DNA of 64,000 nucleotides, from positions 2,558,501 to 2,622,500 of the forward strand of contig QLII01000001.1 of assembly GCA_003259005.1 (NCBI GenBank). Reading direction: 5' to 3'. Source of the DNA: Spirosoma telluris. GTDB taxonomy: Bacteria; Bacteroidota; Bacteroidia; Cytophagales; Spirosomataceae. Shown here one piece after another: positions 28,707-37,825 of this stretch. A program made the translations under genes and the position numbers. Below the pieces are notes generated by a model. That model saw nothing but the letters and a program-made list of their open reading frames with translations, was not told the origin of the DNA and ran no database searches. Within the stretch, counting starts at the first letter, position 1. The number at the start of each line of letters is the position of its first letter.

Positions 28707-29474
28707 ATGAATATTAAAAGAATTTTGTCATTAATATTAAAAAAAGTGTATCAAGGTACTATCTGTGCAAAACCTTTTTATGGCACTAATAGTAAACTAT
28801 ATTATGAAAAAGGACAACATTTAATATTCTTATTCAAGAAATCTATTACATATGAACCAATCATTCAAAGAAAGTTAATTAAATATATTAAACCAGGGGA
28901 TCTTGTTTTTGATATTGGAGGCAATATTGGTCAGTATGCTTTACTATTTAGTAAATTAGTTGGAACAAATGGGAGTGTAATAACATTTGAACCTGATTCA
29001 AAAAACTATTCATTTTTGCAATTTAATATAGAAATTAACAACTTAAAAAATGTTACATGTTTAAAGGTGGGTTTAAGTGATGTAAGTAGTTTTACTGAAT
29101 TTTATCGTGATACAGAAACAGGTGGCAGAAGAGGATCTTTTAATGTAAATTTTGTTGGAGAAAACTACCAAGGCCATAAAGAAAATGTTGAAACTAAAAC
29201 TTTAGACTTATTAATAAACAAATTTGGCGAGCCAAGTTTTATTAAGATTGACGTTGAAGGTTTTGAAGAACAAGTAATCAGAGGGTTAACTCTTAAATTA
29301 AAGAATACGACATTCTTAATTGAAGTAAGATCTGAAACAAAAACTTATATATTTGATTATTTTAATAATATAGGTTATCAATGTTATTATGTTGACAAAC
29401 CTGAAGATTTATTAATTACTGACTCAATGCAAATTCCTGATTTTGCAAATTTAATATTTCTAAAAGCTTTTTAA
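28707..29474 (+). CDS. FkbM family methyltransferase
   Basis: A 255-residue protein. The SAM motif is LVFDIGGNIGQYALLFSKL (about 66-84), followed by VITFEPDSKNYSFLQFNIE. The FkbM signature is SFIKIDVEGFEEQVIRGL (about 176-193). Members O-methylate sugars or other small molecules, and genes of this type are frequent in glycan loci, where they add methyl caps. It lies before the WcaF-like acetyltransferase with 23 bp spacing. Its sugar target is not predictable. Confidence 0.9.
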   Translation: MNIKRILSLILKKVYQGTICAKPFYGTNSKLYYEKGQHLIFLFKKSITYEPIIQRKLIKYIKPGDLVFDIGGNIGQYALLFSKLVGTNGSVITFEPDSKNYSFLQFNIEINNLKNVTCLKVGLSDVSSFTEFYRDTETGGRRGSFNVNFVGENYQGHKENVETKTLDLLINKFGEPSFIKIDVEGFEEQVIRGLTLKLKNTTFLIEVRSETKTYIFDYFNNIGYQCYYVDKPEDLLITDSMQIPDFANLIFLKAF

Positions 29475-29497
29475 TATTTTTACAATAATAATTATGC

Positions 29498-30058
29498 ATG
29501 CATAATCTAGATACGTTCACAGGTCCTTCTTTTTCGCTAAAGAATCGTATTGCCCGTTTTATTTGGGGGCTTGTTTCAATAGTTTTTTTTAGATTATCCC
29601 CTAAACCACTTCATGGCTGGAGAGCATTTATTTTACGATGTTTTGGAGCTAAAATTTCGAAAGGAGTTCATATATATCCTGGTGTTAAAATTTGGGCTCC
29701 TTGGAACCTAATCCTTAAAGAAGAGAGCGGTATTGCAAATGGAGTTATTCTGTATTCTATGGACACGATTACAATCGGTCGAAGAACTGTAATATCACAA
29801 GGTACTCATTTATGTGCAGGAACACATGACTATACAAAACCTGGTTTCCCCTTAGTTACAAAATCTATTTACATAGGCGATCATGTTTGGATTGCTGCTG
29901 AAAGCTTTGTACACCCAGGTGTTAGCATTGGTGATGGGTGTGTTATTGGTGCTCGATCGGTAGTTACCAAAAATATGCCTGCTTGGATGATTTGTGCAGG
30001 ACACCCTTGTGTGCCCCTTAAAGAAAGAGTATTATTGGATAATGTAAATACTATCTAA
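29498..30058 (+). CDS. WcaF-like hexapeptide-repeat acetyltransferase
   Basis: A 186-residue left-handed beta-helix protein. After RPKPLHGWRAFILRCFGAKI-type residues (here PKPLHGWRAFILRCFGAKIS) it has hexapeptide repeats (IYPGVKIWAPWNLIL, TIGRRTVISQGTHLCAG, YIGDHVWIAAESFVHPG, SIGDGCVIGARSVVTK). These match the WcaF/colanic-acid acetyltransferase family. It would O-acetylate a sugar of the repeat unit using acetyl-CoA. It precedes the WaaE-like transferase gene, which together with WcaI gives a colanic-acid-like gene trio (wcaF, GT2, wcaI). Confidence 0.9.
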   Translation: MHNLDTFTGPSFSLKNRIARFIWGLVSIVFFRLSPKPLHGWRAFILRCFGAKISKGVHIYPGVKIWAPWNLILKEESGIANGVILYSMDTITIGRRTVISQGTHLCAGTHDYTKPGFPLVTKSIYIGDHVWIAAESFVHPGVSIGDGCVIGARSVVTKNMPAWMICAGHPCVPLKERVLLDNVNTI

Positions 30059-30110
30059 TAATGCAGTTATTTATTTTTAGTGATATTTGTTGAATATAAA
30101 ATTTAATAGA

Positions 30111-31006
30111 ATGTTCCTTGATTTAACTATTGCTATTCCCGTTCGTAATGAAGAACAAAATCTCCCAAAGTGTTTGGCAGCTATTGGTTCTGATTTTGCA
30201 CGACATATTGTGATAATTGACTCAGGTAGTACAGATCAAACCATCGCTATTGCTAAGGCGAGTGGAGTAGAAGTAATAAACTTTGTTTGGAATGGAAAAT
30301 TTCCAAAAAAACGAAACTGGTTCCTACGTAATTATACCCCCACCACGAAATGGGTAATGTTTCTTGATGCTGATGAATTTCTAACAGCTGAGTTTAAGGT
30401 AGAATTACAAGAGTCTCTTCAACGAAATAATGATATTGTTGGCTATTGGCTACGATATTCAATCTATTTTTTGGGAAAAGAAATAAAGGAGGTTATTTTT
30501 TGCATAAGTTAGCTTTATTTCGAGTAGGCGCTGGTGAATATGAGAAAATTGATGAAGATCAATGGAGTAAGCTGGATATGGAAATCCACGAGCATCCGAT
30601 ATTAAGTGGAAAAATTGGGACTATCCAAAGCAAAATCGATCACCAAGATTTTAGGGGCGTGTCCTATTATGTGACTAAGCACAACGAATATTCCGATTGG
30701 GAGGCTGCGCGTTATTTAAAGCTTACTCAGGATACAAAAGCGAAACAGCATTGGTCATGGATGCAAAAAGTAAAGTATGCACTTATGCGGACACCTCTAC
30801 TTGGTCCTATTTATTTTATTGGAAGTTTTTTTCTGATGGGAGGGTTTCGAGATGGTACTCGTGGATTTGCTTTTGCTCTTCTTAAAATGGCTTATTTTAA
30901 TCAAATATATTTAAAAATTCGTGAATTAAAACAAGCCGAGAAGGCAACCCTCAATAATATTCCTCTTTCTATTAACAAGCATGCGCATTCTGGTTTACGA
31001 TATTAA
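30111..31006 (+). CDS. Glycosyltransferase family 2 (WaaE/KdtX-like), one frameshift
   Basis: The first frame has LTIAIPVRNEEQNLPKCL, HIVIIDSGSTDQT and the DxD-type motif VMFLDADEFL (about 82-91). It breaks at 30485-30489, where A3G2 follows the codon for Ile. Adding one base gives GKEIKGGYFLHKLALFRVGA, and the frame runs to 31006 as in WaaE/KdtX-like enzymes of colanic-acid-type loci. I prefer ATG 30111 to the upstream TTG 30087. The restored length is 298 residues. The stop overlaps the start of the WcaI-like gene by 26 bases. Specificity is unknown. Confidence 0.85.
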
Positions 31007-32240
31007 TTATGCTCCAGAATTAACTGGTGTTGGTAAATATACGGGAGAAATGGGGGCCTGGCTGGTTCGACAGGGTCATAATGTTCAGGTAATCACCGCT
31101 ATGCCCTATTATCCGGAATGGGAAGTCCATAACCGCTATAAAGGTAAGGGCTGGTTTACGGAAACTATTGACGGAGTTGTGGTTCATCGTTGCCCTTTAT
31201 ATATACCTAAAAATGCAACTACACCGAAGCGAATTTTACACGAATTGTCGTTCGTATTTAGTAGTTTACCTTATTGGATTAGTACTCTTTTTGGGAAGCG
31301 ATATGACGCAGTCATTTGTATATCTCCCCCTTTTCAAATTGGCTTATTTCCTACCATGTATTCTATTCTACGAAAAGTGCCTTTATGGTATCATATTCAG
31401 GATTTACAAGTAGATATGGCAAGTGAATTAGGGATGATTAAAAATAAGACCTTTGTCGATCTCTTGTTCTCAATCGAAAAATTTATACTAAAACGTAGTA
31501 CCGTCGTCTCAACTATCAGCGAGGGTATGGTTCAGAAGTTAACTGATAAAAAAGTATTAAAAAAACCTTCTTTATTGTTTCCGAATTGGGTAGATGAGCA
31601 ATTTATTAAGCCGCTTCCAATTGAAGCATCCTTGAGATCTGAGTTAGGTTTGCGAAATCAGGATAAAGTAATTCTTTACTCTGGTAGCATAGGAGAAAAA
31701 CAAGGGTTGGAACTAATAATCGAAGCGGCAAAACATTATTCGGCACGTTCTGATGTTAAGTTTTTAATTTTCGGGTCAGGGGGCGGGAAAGCTCGCTTAG
31801 AATCGTTGGTTAGTACCTACCAATTGACCAACGTATCTTTTCATCCTTTACAACCTTATGAAAAATTGTCAGCTCTATTAGCTACAGCAGATATTCATTT
31901 GGTGTTACAGAAAAAATCTGCTTCCGATCTTGTCCTTCCGTCTAAGTTAACCAGTATTCTGGCGGCTGGTGGCTGTGCTCTGGTATCAGCAGTACCAGGA
32001 ACGACATTACATTATGTTATCGATTCAAATCAGATGGGTATACTCATTGAGCCGGAGTCAGTAGAGGCATTAATTGCAGGTATTGAACGGGTATTGAGAG
32101 ATGATATTTCTTTTTACCGGCAAAATGCCCGCTCTTATGCTCGTCAGTACCTTAGTAAAGAAGGAATTTTACAACAATTTGAAGATGAATTGTTACGTTT
32201 AAGTAGTGAAAAACGAGATATTTGGGAGTCTGTGTTATAA
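30981..32240 (+). CDS. wcaI: WcaI-like glycosyltransferase family 4
   Basis: A 419-residue GT4 that strongly resembles colanic acid transferase WcaI. The start is MRILVYDINYAPELTGVGKY, followed by MPYYPEWEVHNRYKG, VHRCPLYIPKNATTPKRIL, LWYHIQDLQVDMASELGM and the donor-domain entry KVILYSGSIGEKQGLELII. WcaI adds fucose in E. coli colanic acid; here the donor is not certain. It is the last gene of the AT-rich cassette and its composition is already less AT-rich than its upstream neighbours. Confidence 0.87.
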   Translation: MRILVYDINYAPELTGVGKYTGEMGAWLVRQGHNVQVITAMPYYPEWEVHNRYKGKGWFTETIDGVVVHRCPLYIPKNATTPKRILHELSFVFSSLPYWISTLFGKRYDAVICISPPFQIGLFPTMYSILRKVPLWYHIQDLQVDMASELGMIKNKTFVDLLFSIEKFILKRSTVVSTISEGMVQKLTDKKVLKKPSLLFPNWVDEQFIKPLPIEASLRSELGLRNQDKVILYSGSIGEKQGLELIIEAAKHYSARSDVKFLIFGSGGGKARLESLVSTYQLTNVSFHPLQPYEKLSALLATADIHLVLQKKSASDLVLPSKLTSILAAGGCALVSAVPGTTLHYVIDSNQMGILIEPESVEALIAGIERVLRDDISFYRQNARSYARQYLSKEGILQQFEDELLRLSSEKRDIWESVL

Positions 32241-32399
32241 GAAATTAATTGATACGACGTTTTAGCTTTATATTATCTGACCAGAGCTTCGGTCTCGGCC
32301 AATAGAGTTTGCTCAATAGAATAACCTTTGACTAATTTGATTTGTATCTTCAAACTGGCGAATCAAAAGTAGAAGATCTAATTTTTCAACTTGAGAGCT

Positions 32400-34040
32400 A
32401 TGGTCAGAATTAATCAATTCTTCAGGCAGTTTATTCTCTGTGCTATTCTTTTGTTTCAAGTTTATGATTCTCTATCCCAGTGTAATCAAACCTACGCCTG
32501 GGCTAGCTGGAAAAATTTTTCAGGAACTACAGCAACGGGCACTATTAGTATAAACTCAAAGGTAGTTAGCGTTACTATGGCAGCTAACTACACTTTTTCT
32601 TCAACACCTACCATTTCTAATTTTAATTCTTTTAAGAAATATATTGGCTATTCTAGCATCCCTAACTCTACTGTACCCAGAACAACCTGGTCAATAGGAA
32701 CTGGAGGAGTAACTTCCATGTGCTTTTCTGAACCCGTAACTAATCCAGTACTTTTAATTACATCATTAGGCAGTACAATTTTAAAGGCTTCTTTACGATT
32801 TTCAGAGCAATATGTTATTTTATATGATGCTGGTCGTATGACCTTTATAGATTCTTATTCACTTAGCGGAAAAGAGGGCAATGTAATTGTTCTATTCCCA
32901 GGTATATTTACTTGCCTGACCATTTATTCTGAAACTCCCGAATACTACACAAATATTACCTGGGGAATGCAAGTTCCCATAACGCCTATCACTATTTTAG
33001 ATACACCAAAAGAATGTGGTAGTGTTACGTTAACAGCAAATGGTGGAAAGTCCTATGAGTGGAATGGTGGGCAAAACACAACAAGTGCTATTAACACTGT
33101 TACCACAACCGGAATTTATAGTGTTACAGCTACGGATCAAAATGGTTGCAAAACTATTGCGCTAAAAAACGTTCCCACCATTCCAAAAACGGTTTTAAAG
33201 ACAACGGTTAACAAAACGATTTGTCAGGGTGAGTCTTATTCAGGATACAGTTCGAGTGGCACTTACATTGACTCACTGACTAGTACTTATGGCTGTGATA
33301 GTATCCGAACGTTAAACCTGAGCGTTTTAGCGACTCCTACCATAAAATTAGACAATAATAAAATCATTTGTAATGGGCAAGCCGTTGAACTTACGCCATC
33401 AATGACTTCCACAAATTTACCTTACACCTATAAATGGTCAACCAATGAAACAACGCCTAGCATTTTGGCAAAGTCAGCGGGTGTCTATAGCGTAACTGTA
33501 GTCAATGGTACTTGCTCGTCAGTAGCCTCCACAAGTGTAACGGTTAACCCTCCTCCCACTATTCTGCCCAATGAGACGAGGACATGCGATGATAATGTTC
33601 TTGTAGCGGGGGGACTAGATAGCAATCTAAGCTATTTATGGGAACACGCAGGGGAAACCACACCAACCATTACCGTACACGAGCCTGGCACTTACACTGT
33701 AAAAATCACGAATGCATTCAACTGCTCGGCTGTTCGAACCATACAGATTACGGGCTCCTGTCTGACAAATGTGTTTGCACCGGATAGTTTTACACCCAAT
33801 CAGGATCAGATGAATGATACGTTCAAGCTTTTCGTCAAAAATGGTACTCAGCTTGGGCTTACCATTTACAATCGCTGGGGTGATGTGCTTTATTCTGAAT
33901 CGGGTGCTACTGCCCAATGGGATGGAAAATACAAAGGAGATGACTGCCTAACGGGTATGTATGGCTATAAGCTTACCTATAAGGCATCAGGTAGTAATGA
34001 GGTTCTTGAGCATAAGGGAACTGTGTTGCTGGTAAGGTAG
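32400..34040 (+). CDS. Secreted protein with type B T9SS (gliding-motility-associated) C-terminal domain
   Basis: A 546-residue surface protein. The N-terminus has a signal peptide (FFRQFILCAILLFQVYDSLS). The middle carries Ig/PKD-like segments with paired Cys (GCKTIALKNVP, TICQGESYSGYSSSGTY, YGCDSIRTLNLSV). The last ~85 residues form the CHU_C/gliding motility-associated domain: VFAPDSFTPNQDQMNDTFKL, then LTIYNRWGDVLYSESG and a final TGMYGYKLTY. ATG 32400 is chosen over TTG 32391. Type B CTDs direct secretion by the type IX system, often with SprF-like partners. No partner gene is visible next to it. A function in adhesion or glycan anchoring is a guess. Confidence 0.85.
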   Translation: MVRINQFFRQFILCAILLFQVYDSLSQCNQTYAWASWKNFSGTTATGTISINSKVVSVTMAANYTFSSTPTISNFNSFKKYIGYSSIPNSTVPRTTWSIGTGGVTSMCFSEPVTNPVLLITSLGSTILKASLRFSEQYVILYDAGRMTFIDSYSLSGKEGNVIVLFPGIFTCLTIYSETPEYYTNITWGMQVPITPITILDTPKECGSVTLTANGGKSYEWNGGQNTTSAINTVTTTGIYSVTATDQNGCKTIALKNVPTIPKTVLKTTVNKTICQGESYSGYSSSGTYIDSLTSTYGCDSIRTLNLSVLATPTIKLDNNKIICNGQAVELTPSMTSTNLPYTYKWSTNETTPSILAKSAGVYSVTVVNGTCSSVASTSVTVNPPPTILPNETRTCDDNVLVAGGLDSNLSYLWEHAGETTPTITVHEPGTYTVKITNAFNCSAVRTIQITGSCLTNVFAPDSFTPNQDQMNDTFKLFVKNGTQLGLTIYNRWGDVLYSESGATAQWDGKYKGDDCLTGMYGYKLTYKASGSNEVLEHKGTVLLVR

Positions 34041-34050
34041 TTACACGATT

Positions 34051-34145
34051 TTTTTTGTCATACCGACCTCAGGAGGAATCTCAAGCTTAACAAATAGACT
34101 AATATGGGAACTTGAGATTCCTCCTGAGGTCGGTATGACAAAAAA
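34051..34145. repeat. Long inverted repeat (family B, copy 1)
   Basis: Two 35-base complementary arms (34051-34085 and 34111-34145) with a 25-base loop. The arm core contains ACCTCAGGAGGAATCTCAAG. T6 before and A6 after could make it a bidirectional terminator between the convergent genes that flank it. A near-identical element lies at 35051-35135. Confidence 0.85.
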
Positions 34146-34155
34146 GGCAATAGAT

Positions 34156-34917
34156 TCACAGCGTTGTATTCAGGAGGGGCTGCTCCTTCAACTGCTCATA
34201 TGCTGAGGTTGAGAAAAAGGCTTGCAAGGCAGGAAGGTCCTCGGGGCGGTGGAGATCGCTACCAATAAAGTTGACCCATTTATTTTTTAGGATGAGTTTC
34301 GCCTGGTTTCGAACATGAGGACCATAGCGCCCAGTAATGGACATCCAGTTAAGTTGCATCAGGCAACCCTGATCACGCAGTCTTTCTAAACTGGCAAGAT
34401 CATTTAGGTAGTAGGCATATCGTTCAGGGTGGGCTAGAACAGGGGTATAGCCACTCGTTTGAATCCGGAAGATCATTTCATCCAGCAATAACGGGCGGGC
34501 CAGCCAGCCGGTTTCAATGAGCAGGTAACGTTTCGGTCCGAAGGATAAGAGAGGGGCTGACGCTAAGCGTTCCAGAAATAAATTATCCAGCATGTATTCA
34601 GCTGCAACCTCAATCCGAACCGGAATCTGTTCCATATCAACCTGTTGTTGTAAAGCATCCCGTCCCTGGAGTATGGCAGCGGCCTCATTCGGATAATGAT
34701 CCTGGCTGATGTGTGGTGTCGTGATTACTTTCTGAATCCCCCACTCAGCAAGCTGTCGGATACAGGTGAGTGATTGTTCCACGGTTTTTACGCCATCGTC
34801 GATACCCGGAATCAGGTGCGAATGGATGTCTGTTTGCCAGAAGCAGGGGGTTGCTTTTGCTGAGGGCTCTTGCTGCGTAAGCTGATTTTTCAACCAGTCC
34901 CAGACGCGGTTCGTCAT
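34156..34917 (-). CDS. CpsB/CapC-type tyrosine-protein phosphatase (PHP fold)
   Basis: A 253-residue PHP-family metallophosphatase. The first metal motif is TDIHSHLIPGIDDGVKT (about 29-45), then KVITTPHISQDHYPNE, VLAHPERYAYYLN and the final FIGSDLHRPEDLP. These residues match CpsB/YwqE, which dephosphorylate tyrosine tails of BY-kinases. The natural substrate here would be the Tyr tail of the Wzc-type kinase 22 kb away. It is on the minus strand and separate from the kinase operon. It starts at ATG 34917 with a -7 box just upstream. Confidence 0.92.
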   Translation of the reverse strand: MTNRVWDWLKNQLTQQEPSAKATPCFWQTDIHSHLIPGIDDGVKTVEQSLTCIRQLAEWGIQKVITTPHISQDHYPNEAAAILQGRDALQQQVDMEQIPVRIEVAAEYMLDNLFLERLASAPLLSFGPKRYLLIETGWLARPLLLDEMIFRIQTSGYTPVLAHPERYAYYLNDLASLERLRDQGCLMQLNWMSITGRYGPHVRNQAKLILKNKWVNFIGSDLHRPEDLPALQAFFSTSAYEQLKEQPLLNTTL

Positions 34918-34942
34918 GTAGTCAATTGGTTAACGCGGTAAA

Positions 34943-34950
34943 CAAAGGTA
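34943..34950 (-). promoter_or_regulatory. -7 box of the phosphatase gene
   Basis: On the minus strand the bases read TACCTTTG, an exact TAnnTTTG box, 26 bases before the start codon. A convincing -33 TTG at the usual distance was not seen, so the call is moderate. Confidence 0.45.
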
Positions 34951-35050
34951 AGGGCTGGCACGCAGATGACCGCATCAGCGGACCAGCAGATAATGCAGAT
35001 TTATACAGAGACGGTGTTTAAACTTTCTAAAAAATAGAGATAAGAACAGT

Positions 35051-35135
35051 TTTTTTGTCATTCCGACGTCAGGAGGAATCTCAAATTTAATAATAGTCAA
35101 GCTTGAGATTCCTCCTGACGTCGGAATGACAAAAA
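35051..35135. repeat. Long inverted repeat (family B, copy 2)
   Basis: Two nearly perfect arms of about 33 bases (35051-35084 and 35103-35135) with the core GACGTCAGGAGGAATCTCAA. Compared with copy 1, the arms differ at matching positions on both sides (ACCTC versus CGTC), so the stem has been preserved by compensating changes. Confidence 0.85.
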
Positions 35136-35460
35136 CCCATCAATGTTAACAAAAATTGGAAGGTTAAAATAGCTTCAGATTTAATCCAAACGATCTGAGT
35201 GATCAGCATTCCACAGTACACTAGCATCCTTATTAGCAACAAAAATTAACATAAAGTGACTCGAACGATCCAAATTAGCCTGTCTATCAGCTTATTCGAT
35301 CTTTTTCTCTTCGCCGGATAATAAATTCATGCTTTAGTAAACCTAATTTCCTATTCCATAATGCATTATTAATCAAATCCTTACCTTTCTTTGTAAAAAA
35401 AAGCAGCGGCAGAATCCAGGAAGAGCAAAAGAGGAGTCCGGATTTTTACGGTTGAATGTA

Positions 35461-35468
35461 TACCTTTG
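35461..35468 (+). promoter_or_regulatory. -7 box of the lipoprotein gene
   Basis: TACCTTTG, an exact TAnnTTTG match, 141 bases before the gene start. The -33 region is only weakly TTG-like. The implied leader is long. Confidence 0.4.
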
Positions 35469-35608
35469 AAACATCCATAGCCGGTGCCAGGAAGCAAAGA
35501 ATAGCCTGAACAAATTTCCAGTGCCATAGCCGATTCGATACGCTTGTCGTACGTTTAGTGGTCAAAGCGCACACCATTTCGTTTAACTCTTTATAAAACT
35601 GATTGATC

Positions 35609-36679
35609 ATGAAAACAACTACTCAAAAGGCCATCCGGTCAGTTTATGGGCTTTGTTTAGTCATGCTAGTGTATGCCTGTACGAACAAGACAGCAGATCC
35701 ACTCAGCCCCTTCACAACAGAAGCCTTAACGAAGCAATTAAAGGAGTTGAAACTCCCAACGCTTCGTCTCACCGCTCCAAACCCAGTGGTGACAACCAGC
35801 GCAGCGATTTCGCCTTCTTCGCAGGCAACATCGCTGTACACAGCCATTGCCCAAAACCCCTCGGCACCTGTGGTTTCACAGGCCATTACGGACATGAATA
35901 CAGCGCTGGCGGCTACGAGCAACACCGCTGCGGATATTAATAGCAGCTTTACCCCGCAAGTATTGAATAACCTGGCAGCCGGTGGCCAGCTTCCCAGTGC
36001 GTTGCAGACAAAGGTTGATGCGCTTGTAGCACAGGCTAGTCTACAAGGCTATCTGCCTACGGCCACGTATCCTACGATAAATGGTCAGACGGTTAGCCCG
36101 ACCACTACTTCGGTCGTTGGTCCTACCCCGATTACGTCTTTTGTGAAAGCGGTCGTTATCGCACCGATCAATTACTCGGGTGATCCCTGCTTTAAAGCGG
36201 CCAATGACCTGTTTGACCAGACGATCCAGGGGTTGGATGCTTCCCTTACCAGCCAGATCGACCAAATTAACAGTGTATATGCTACGGAGAAGTCGTCGGC
36301 AGAAAGTGATCGGCCAAGTTGTGTGAGTTCGCAAGTATCGCAATACACAACGTTGATCTTATCGGCGGGTCAGGGGTTGACAACGAACTTAAACAATCTG
36401 AACGCAGCTCAGGCAACCATTGGAGCTCCCGGAACCGCTACCTTGAAAGCCTTGATCTACGTGCTCTACAGCTATCAGATTCAGTTGTATTACAAAGTAC
36501 AGACGGCTGAAATTAATACCTGCTCGATCAAAACGGATATACGCCTTGCCGAAGCTAAATTGGCACGTGATACCGATCTGAATGCGGCCAATACAGGCTT
36601 CAATACCACCGTCATAACGGGGCAAGGTTTGGTGCTTCAATTGTATGACAGCTGCCACAACCAGGGTAGTGCACAATAA
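35609..36679 (+). CDS. Hypothetical lipoprotein
   Basis: A 356-residue protein with a lipoprotein signal, YGLCLVMLVYACTNK, and predicted lipidated Cys24 (V-Y-A-C lipobox). The rest is rich in Ala, Ser, Thr and Gln. The middle has a Pro/Thr linker (PTINGQTVSPTTTSVVGPTP). The C-terminal half is probably helical with four Cys residues (GDPCFKAANDLF, RPSCVSSQVSQ, EINTCSIKTDIRL, LYDSCHNQGS). I do not recognise a family. ATG 35609 is preferred over TTG 35603. It is followed by a good terminator, so it is a single-gene transcript beside the YjbH-like genes. Confidence 0.72.
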   Translation: MKTTTQKAIRSVYGLCLVMLVYACTNKTADPLSPFTTEALTKQLKELKLPTLRLTAPNPVVTTSAAISPSSQATSLYTAIAQNPSAPVVSQAITDMNTALAATSNTAADINSSFTPQVLNNLAAGGQLPSALQTKVDALVAQASLQGYLPTATYPTINGQTVSPTTTSVVGPTPITSFVKAVVIAPINYSGDPCFKAANDLFDQTIQGLDASLTSQIDQINSVYATEKSSAESDRPSCVSSQVSQYTTLILSAGQGLTTNLNNLNAAQATIGAPGTATLKALIYVLYSYQIQLYYKVQTAEINTCSIKTDIRLAEAKLARDTDLNAANTGFNTTVITGQGLVLQLYDSCHNQGSAQ

Positions 36680-36713
36680 GTAGTGGTGCTTTATCCTCAA
36701 TAGATTACTCCTT

Positions 36714-36756
36714 AGAACCCTTATTCGCCTTATCAATAGCGGATAAGGGTTCTTTA
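36714..36756 (+). terminator. Rho-independent terminator
   Basis: Stem AGAACCCTTATTCGC with GCGGATAAGGGTTCT (one G-T pair), a 10-base loop and a short TTTATT tail, 35 bases after the lipoprotein stop. Confidence 0.8.
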
Positions 36757-36813
36757 TTCGTAGTCATGCCAATACCTGATCATCACTTGGGAATCGGCTT
36801 CTCCTTAAGTATT

Positions 36814-36890
36814 TGATTCTATTGATTCTTGTCGATTCTTTTTGGGTTGATTCTCAAGTCAATAGACAAGTTAGAATCAATAGAATCGAC
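36814..36890. repeat. GATTCTATT inverted array (family C, copy 1)
   Basis: GATTCTATTGATTCTTGTCG on the left faces AATCAATAGAATCGAC on the right. Repeated GATTCT units point inward from each side. Other copies are at 56926-56996, 58982-59129 and 61100-61186. Confidence 0.7.
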
Positions 36891-36946
36891 CGCACGGGCG
36901 AACCCGAGAATCAATTAATAAACAATTCTGTCTTCGTATTTACTAT

Positions 36947-37825
36947 ATGAATTTAGGTTTATTAACTGCCGCCAAAGCGATTTGCAAGCGTGGGTATAGA
37001 CTATGTCTATGGATGGCTTTAGTAATTAGCCCACTTGTCGGGCAAGCTCAGGTGAATATTTCAGGCAAAGCGGGTTTGCTAAATATTCCTACGGCTCGTG
37101 TGCTGAACGATGGAACATTTTACATTGGCTATCATTACAATCCCTCTAACTATGATCCGAGGGCTAATGATCCCAATAAATCAGTTAATGTTGCCGAAAA
37201 GCAATCCTCCAGTATTTACTATATGACGCTGGCCTTATTGCCTCGGCTTGAGATTAACCTAAATATATTCAGGATCAACGGCTACATTCCCTTAAAAGCA
37301 CGGGGCATTGGCGATCGGCAATTTGACATAAAGTACGCCGTTCTCACCGAACGTCCTCGAAGGCCATCTGTTGCCGTTATTGTATCGGCTCCTTTTGGCA
37401 TCGATAACTCGCTTGTCACCTATGCGGCTGTAGCTACAAAAAATATAACGCTCAGTGAAACGGTCACGACCGAAGTGACGGTAGGCTTTGGCAGTCCCTA
37501 TTATTTCGACCGAAGCGATAATGTGGGAAATGATTTCGACATCTTCTCGAATTACAAACTCCAGAACAAAAATGATAGGCCTAACCCTTATCTGTCGGGC
37601 CCGTTCGGAGGAGCCAGCTTTACCTACAAAAAGAAAGCAGGGGGTATGATCGAGTGGGATTCGCGGCATTTGAACCTGGGAGCCTACGCTACGCTTTTCA
37701 ACCACTGGACCGTGCAGGCCGGCGTCATCAATTTTGATCAGATCACCTTCGGCACATCGTATTCCGTATCGTTATTCCATTTACCTAAGCGGTTGGGACG
37801 GTCGGCCGCTGCCGTGAAGCATTAA
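36947..37825 (+). CDS. YjbH-like outer-membrane protein (exopolysaccharide-associated), N-terminal part
   Basis: A 292-residue protein with a signal peptide (LCLWMALVISPLVGQAQ) and the YjbH-type start VNISGKAGLLNIPTARVLND, GTFYIGYHYNP. Alternating hydrophobic beta strands follow (LPRLEINLNIFRINGY, FDIKYAVLTERPRRPSVAV, SLVTYAAVATKNI). In E. coli YjbH is an outer-membrane beta-barrel encoded with an exopolysaccharide operon; its length there is about 700. Here it is short and is followed by a second protein that looks like the other half. No frameshift is seen in it. It probably serves glycan export or retention. Confidence 0.8.
   Translation: MNLGLLTAAKAICKRGYRLCLWMALVISPLVGQAQVNISGKAGLLNIPTARVLNDGTFYIGYHYNPSNYDPRANDPNKSVNVAEKQSSSIYYMTLALLPRLEINLNIFRINGYIPLKARGIGDRQFDIKYAVLTERPRRPSVAVIVSAPFGIDNSLVTYAAVATKNITLSETVTTEVTVGFGSPYYFDRSDNVGNDFDIFSNYKLQNKNDRPNPYLSGPFGGASFTYKKKAGGMIEWDSRHLNLGAYATLFNHWTVQAGVINFDQITFGTSYSVSLFHLPKRLGRSAAAVKH

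Larger units (their letters stand above)
34918..35608. other. Intergenic region between the phosphatase and lipoprotein genes
   Basis: About 690 bases without a gene. It contains the divergent promoter regions of the two flanking genes and the family B inverted repeat at 35051-35135. The rest, about 35140-35450, is AT-rich and shows nothing I can name. Confidence 0.5.

Noticed and set aside
35653..35940. Plus- and minus-strand frames inside the lipoprotein gene
   Set aside because: They are out-of-frame shadows of a gene with a good signal peptide and terminator, and show no family resemblance.
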